Shown here one piece after another: positions 13,453 to 14,342 of a DNA stretch of 14,342 nt. Location: the NCBI GenBank assembly GCA_038240875.1, contig JBBRGG010000075.1:1-14342 (forward strand), written 5' to 3'. The position numbers and the translations under genes were made by a program. The stretch comes from JBBRGG01 sp038240875. GTDB lineage: Bacteria; Planctomycetota; Phycisphaerae; Phycisphaerales; UBA1924. A model generated the notes under the pieces. That model was not told the origin of the DNA, searched no databases, and worked only from the letters and a program-made list of their open reading frames with translations. The stretch's first letter is position 1. The number at the start of each line of letters is the position of its first letter.

Positions 13453-14342
13453 TCAGCGTTGGCAGGCTGGGCACCAGACCGTCGCCCGCTGAGCTAGCTT
13501 GCCCCCTGCAAGCGTGCTGGAGCAGGCGACGCAGGTAAGCCCTGCTCGGCCATAGACCGCGTGGAGAGCCTGTGCCTGGCCTTTGGAGCCGGTAGCATTG
13601 ACGTAGTCCCTTATCGTGCTACCACCCAAAGATATGGCGGCAATAAGTGTTGTGGGAATAGCGTCGAGAAGTCGGTAGGCCTCTGTATCGGTGAGCGAGC
13701 ATGCTTTGCGCGATGGGTTAATGCGAGCTGCAAAGAGCGCTTCGTCGGCGTAGATATTGCCGACGCCTGCGACGACGTGTTGGTCGAGAAGGACCGACTT
13801 TACATCGCGCTTGGATTGAGCCAAGCTGGCGCGAACACGCGTTCTATTTTCATGCGTAGTTGGACTCGTAGTTGGACTGGTTGAAGTAGTAGTTGGAGTT
13901 ACGAGAGATTGTGGCAGGTCGAGATTGAAATTGAGATTGAGTTGAAGATCAAGAGCATCAGGGCCAAGCTTTGACCAGTGAGTGTCGAGCTGGCCTTGAT
14001 TAGCGCAGCAGTGAAGTGAGCCAAAGCGGCGCGGGTCGATGAAGCGAAGTTCGATCGACGTGTTGAGCGAGGTTGTAAGCCACCAGCGGACGTGGGTATG
14101 CAGGGCAAGAGGTTCGGGGTGCAGCGCGTGTTGAGCGTGCAGCGCGTGTTGAGTTAGTTGAGTTGGTTGAGTTGGTTGAGAAGGTTGAGAAGGTTGGACT
14201 AGTTCGCCCAATTGCGTGCGATGATGCACGATGGCAAGGCTGCCCGTCATGCCAAGTTGGACAACGAGGAAGCGATCAGAATTGAGATCGTCGGGGTGTG
14301 AAAGCACACCATCGTGGTTCGCACGAATAGCGATGTGCTTGC
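13453..14342 (-). CDS. mutM: Formamidopyrimidine-DNA glycosylase, N-terminus cut off by window
   Basis: Fpg/MutM removes 8-oxoguanine and formamidopyrimidines from DNA and nicks the abasic site. The frame is open to the right edge and reads KHIAIRAN before LVVQLGMTGSL, matching the middle of the N-terminal domain. The catalytic Pro-Glu N-terminus therefore lies outside the window. Seen here are the H2TH region VAGVGNIYADEALFAA, the GSTIRDYVNATGSKG and HAVYGRAG segments, and a complete C-terminal zinc finger (TCVAC ... TVWCPACQ). Two low-complexity inserts are unusual for the family: a Gln/Pro/Thr plus His/Ala/Leu repeat after MTGSLAIVHHRTQLGELV, and an Asn/Leu then Thr/Ser/Pro stretch before the H2TH motif. 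Conserved blocks continue in frame around both, so the gene looks intact. The reading-frame ATG/GTG at 14305-14307 is internal, not the real start. Confidence 0.93.
   Translation of the reverse strand, partial: KHIAIRANHDGVLSHPDDLNSDRFLVVQLGMTGSLAIVHHRTQLGELVQPSQPSQPTQPTQLTQHALHAQHALHPEPLALHTHVRWWLTTSLNTSIELRFIDPRRFGSLHCCANQGQLDTHWSKLGPDALDLQLNLNFNLDLPQSLVTPTTTSTSPTTSPTTHENRTRVRASLAQSKRDVKSVLLDQHVVAGVGNIYADEALFAARINPSRKACSLTDTEAYRLLDAIPTTLIAAISLGGSTIRDYVNATGSKGQAQALHAVYGRAGLTCVACSSTLAGGKLAQRATVWCPACQR
14119..14197 (-). repeat. In-frame 18-bp and 9-bp repeats inside mutM
   Basis: An 18-bp unit GTGCAGCGCGTGTTGAGC is duplicated (14119-14136, 14137-14153) and is followed by five 9-bp units of the GTTGGTTGA/GAAGGTTGA type (14153-14197). 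They encode the His/Ala/Leu and Gln/Pro/Ser/Thr repeats of the first MutM insert. Confidence 0.9.

Overview
The window looks like a piece of a bacterial chromosome, most likely from the phylum Planctomycetota (possibly a Phycisphaerae-like lineage). Three things suggest this. One is a membrane protein ending in the CxxCGYxLxGL...CPECG zinc ribbon that recurs in that phylum. Another is a small coiled-coil/winged-helix protein of a type I associate with planctomycetes. The third is a lone dnaA without dnaN, recF or gyrB beside it. DNA is moderately GC-rich by eye. Shine-Dalgarno motifs are present before some genes and absent before others. The taxonomic call is inference; no search was possible.

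Layout. 1-403: a poly-G/C edge and no convincing gene. 404-1357 (-): DoxX-family membrane protein with a Pro/Thr-rich insert. 1630-1713 (+): tRNA-Leu(UAG) with no encoded CCA. 4599 down to 1956 (-): gatC-gatA (ATGA overlap), followed by a GT-A-like glycosyltransferase gene, a likely operon. 4706-5710 (+), divergent from gatC: unknown two-helix membrane protein with a C-terminal zinc ribbon. 5711-6467: gene-free, with several hairpins. 6468-6926 (+): small coiled-coil/winged-helix protein, followed by a strong intrinsic terminator. 7133-8374 (-): VTT/DedA-like (TVP38/TMEM64) membrane protein. 8375-9203: gene-free divergent spacer with an 18-bp tandem array and a possible structured RNA. 9204-10433 (+): RNase Z-like metallo-beta-lactamase-fold protein. 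10434-11056: spacer with a nine-copy 12-bp array. 11057-12991 (+): dnaA with a very long domain II. 12992-13452: AT-rich spacer with DnaA-box-like words, a candidate oriC. 13453-14342 (-): mutM/fpg, N-terminus cut by the window edge.

Most genes are housekeeping: charging of Gln/Asn tRNAs (gatCA), tRNA supply and probably 3'-end processing (tRNA-Leu, RNase Z-like), replication initiation (dnaA) and oxidative base repair (mutM). The clearest oddity is the abundance of short tandem arrays. Most have units divisible by three (6, 9, 12, 15, 18 bp), and they lie both inside genes (the small winged-helix gene, the MBL gene, mutM) and between them. I see no defence island, CRISPR array, transposase, integrase or other obviously new multi-gene system. 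The points most worth checking are the dnaA-flanking DNA, the 18-bp CTGGCCAG array, the possible ncRNA near 8.7-9.0 kb and the small winged-helix protein.
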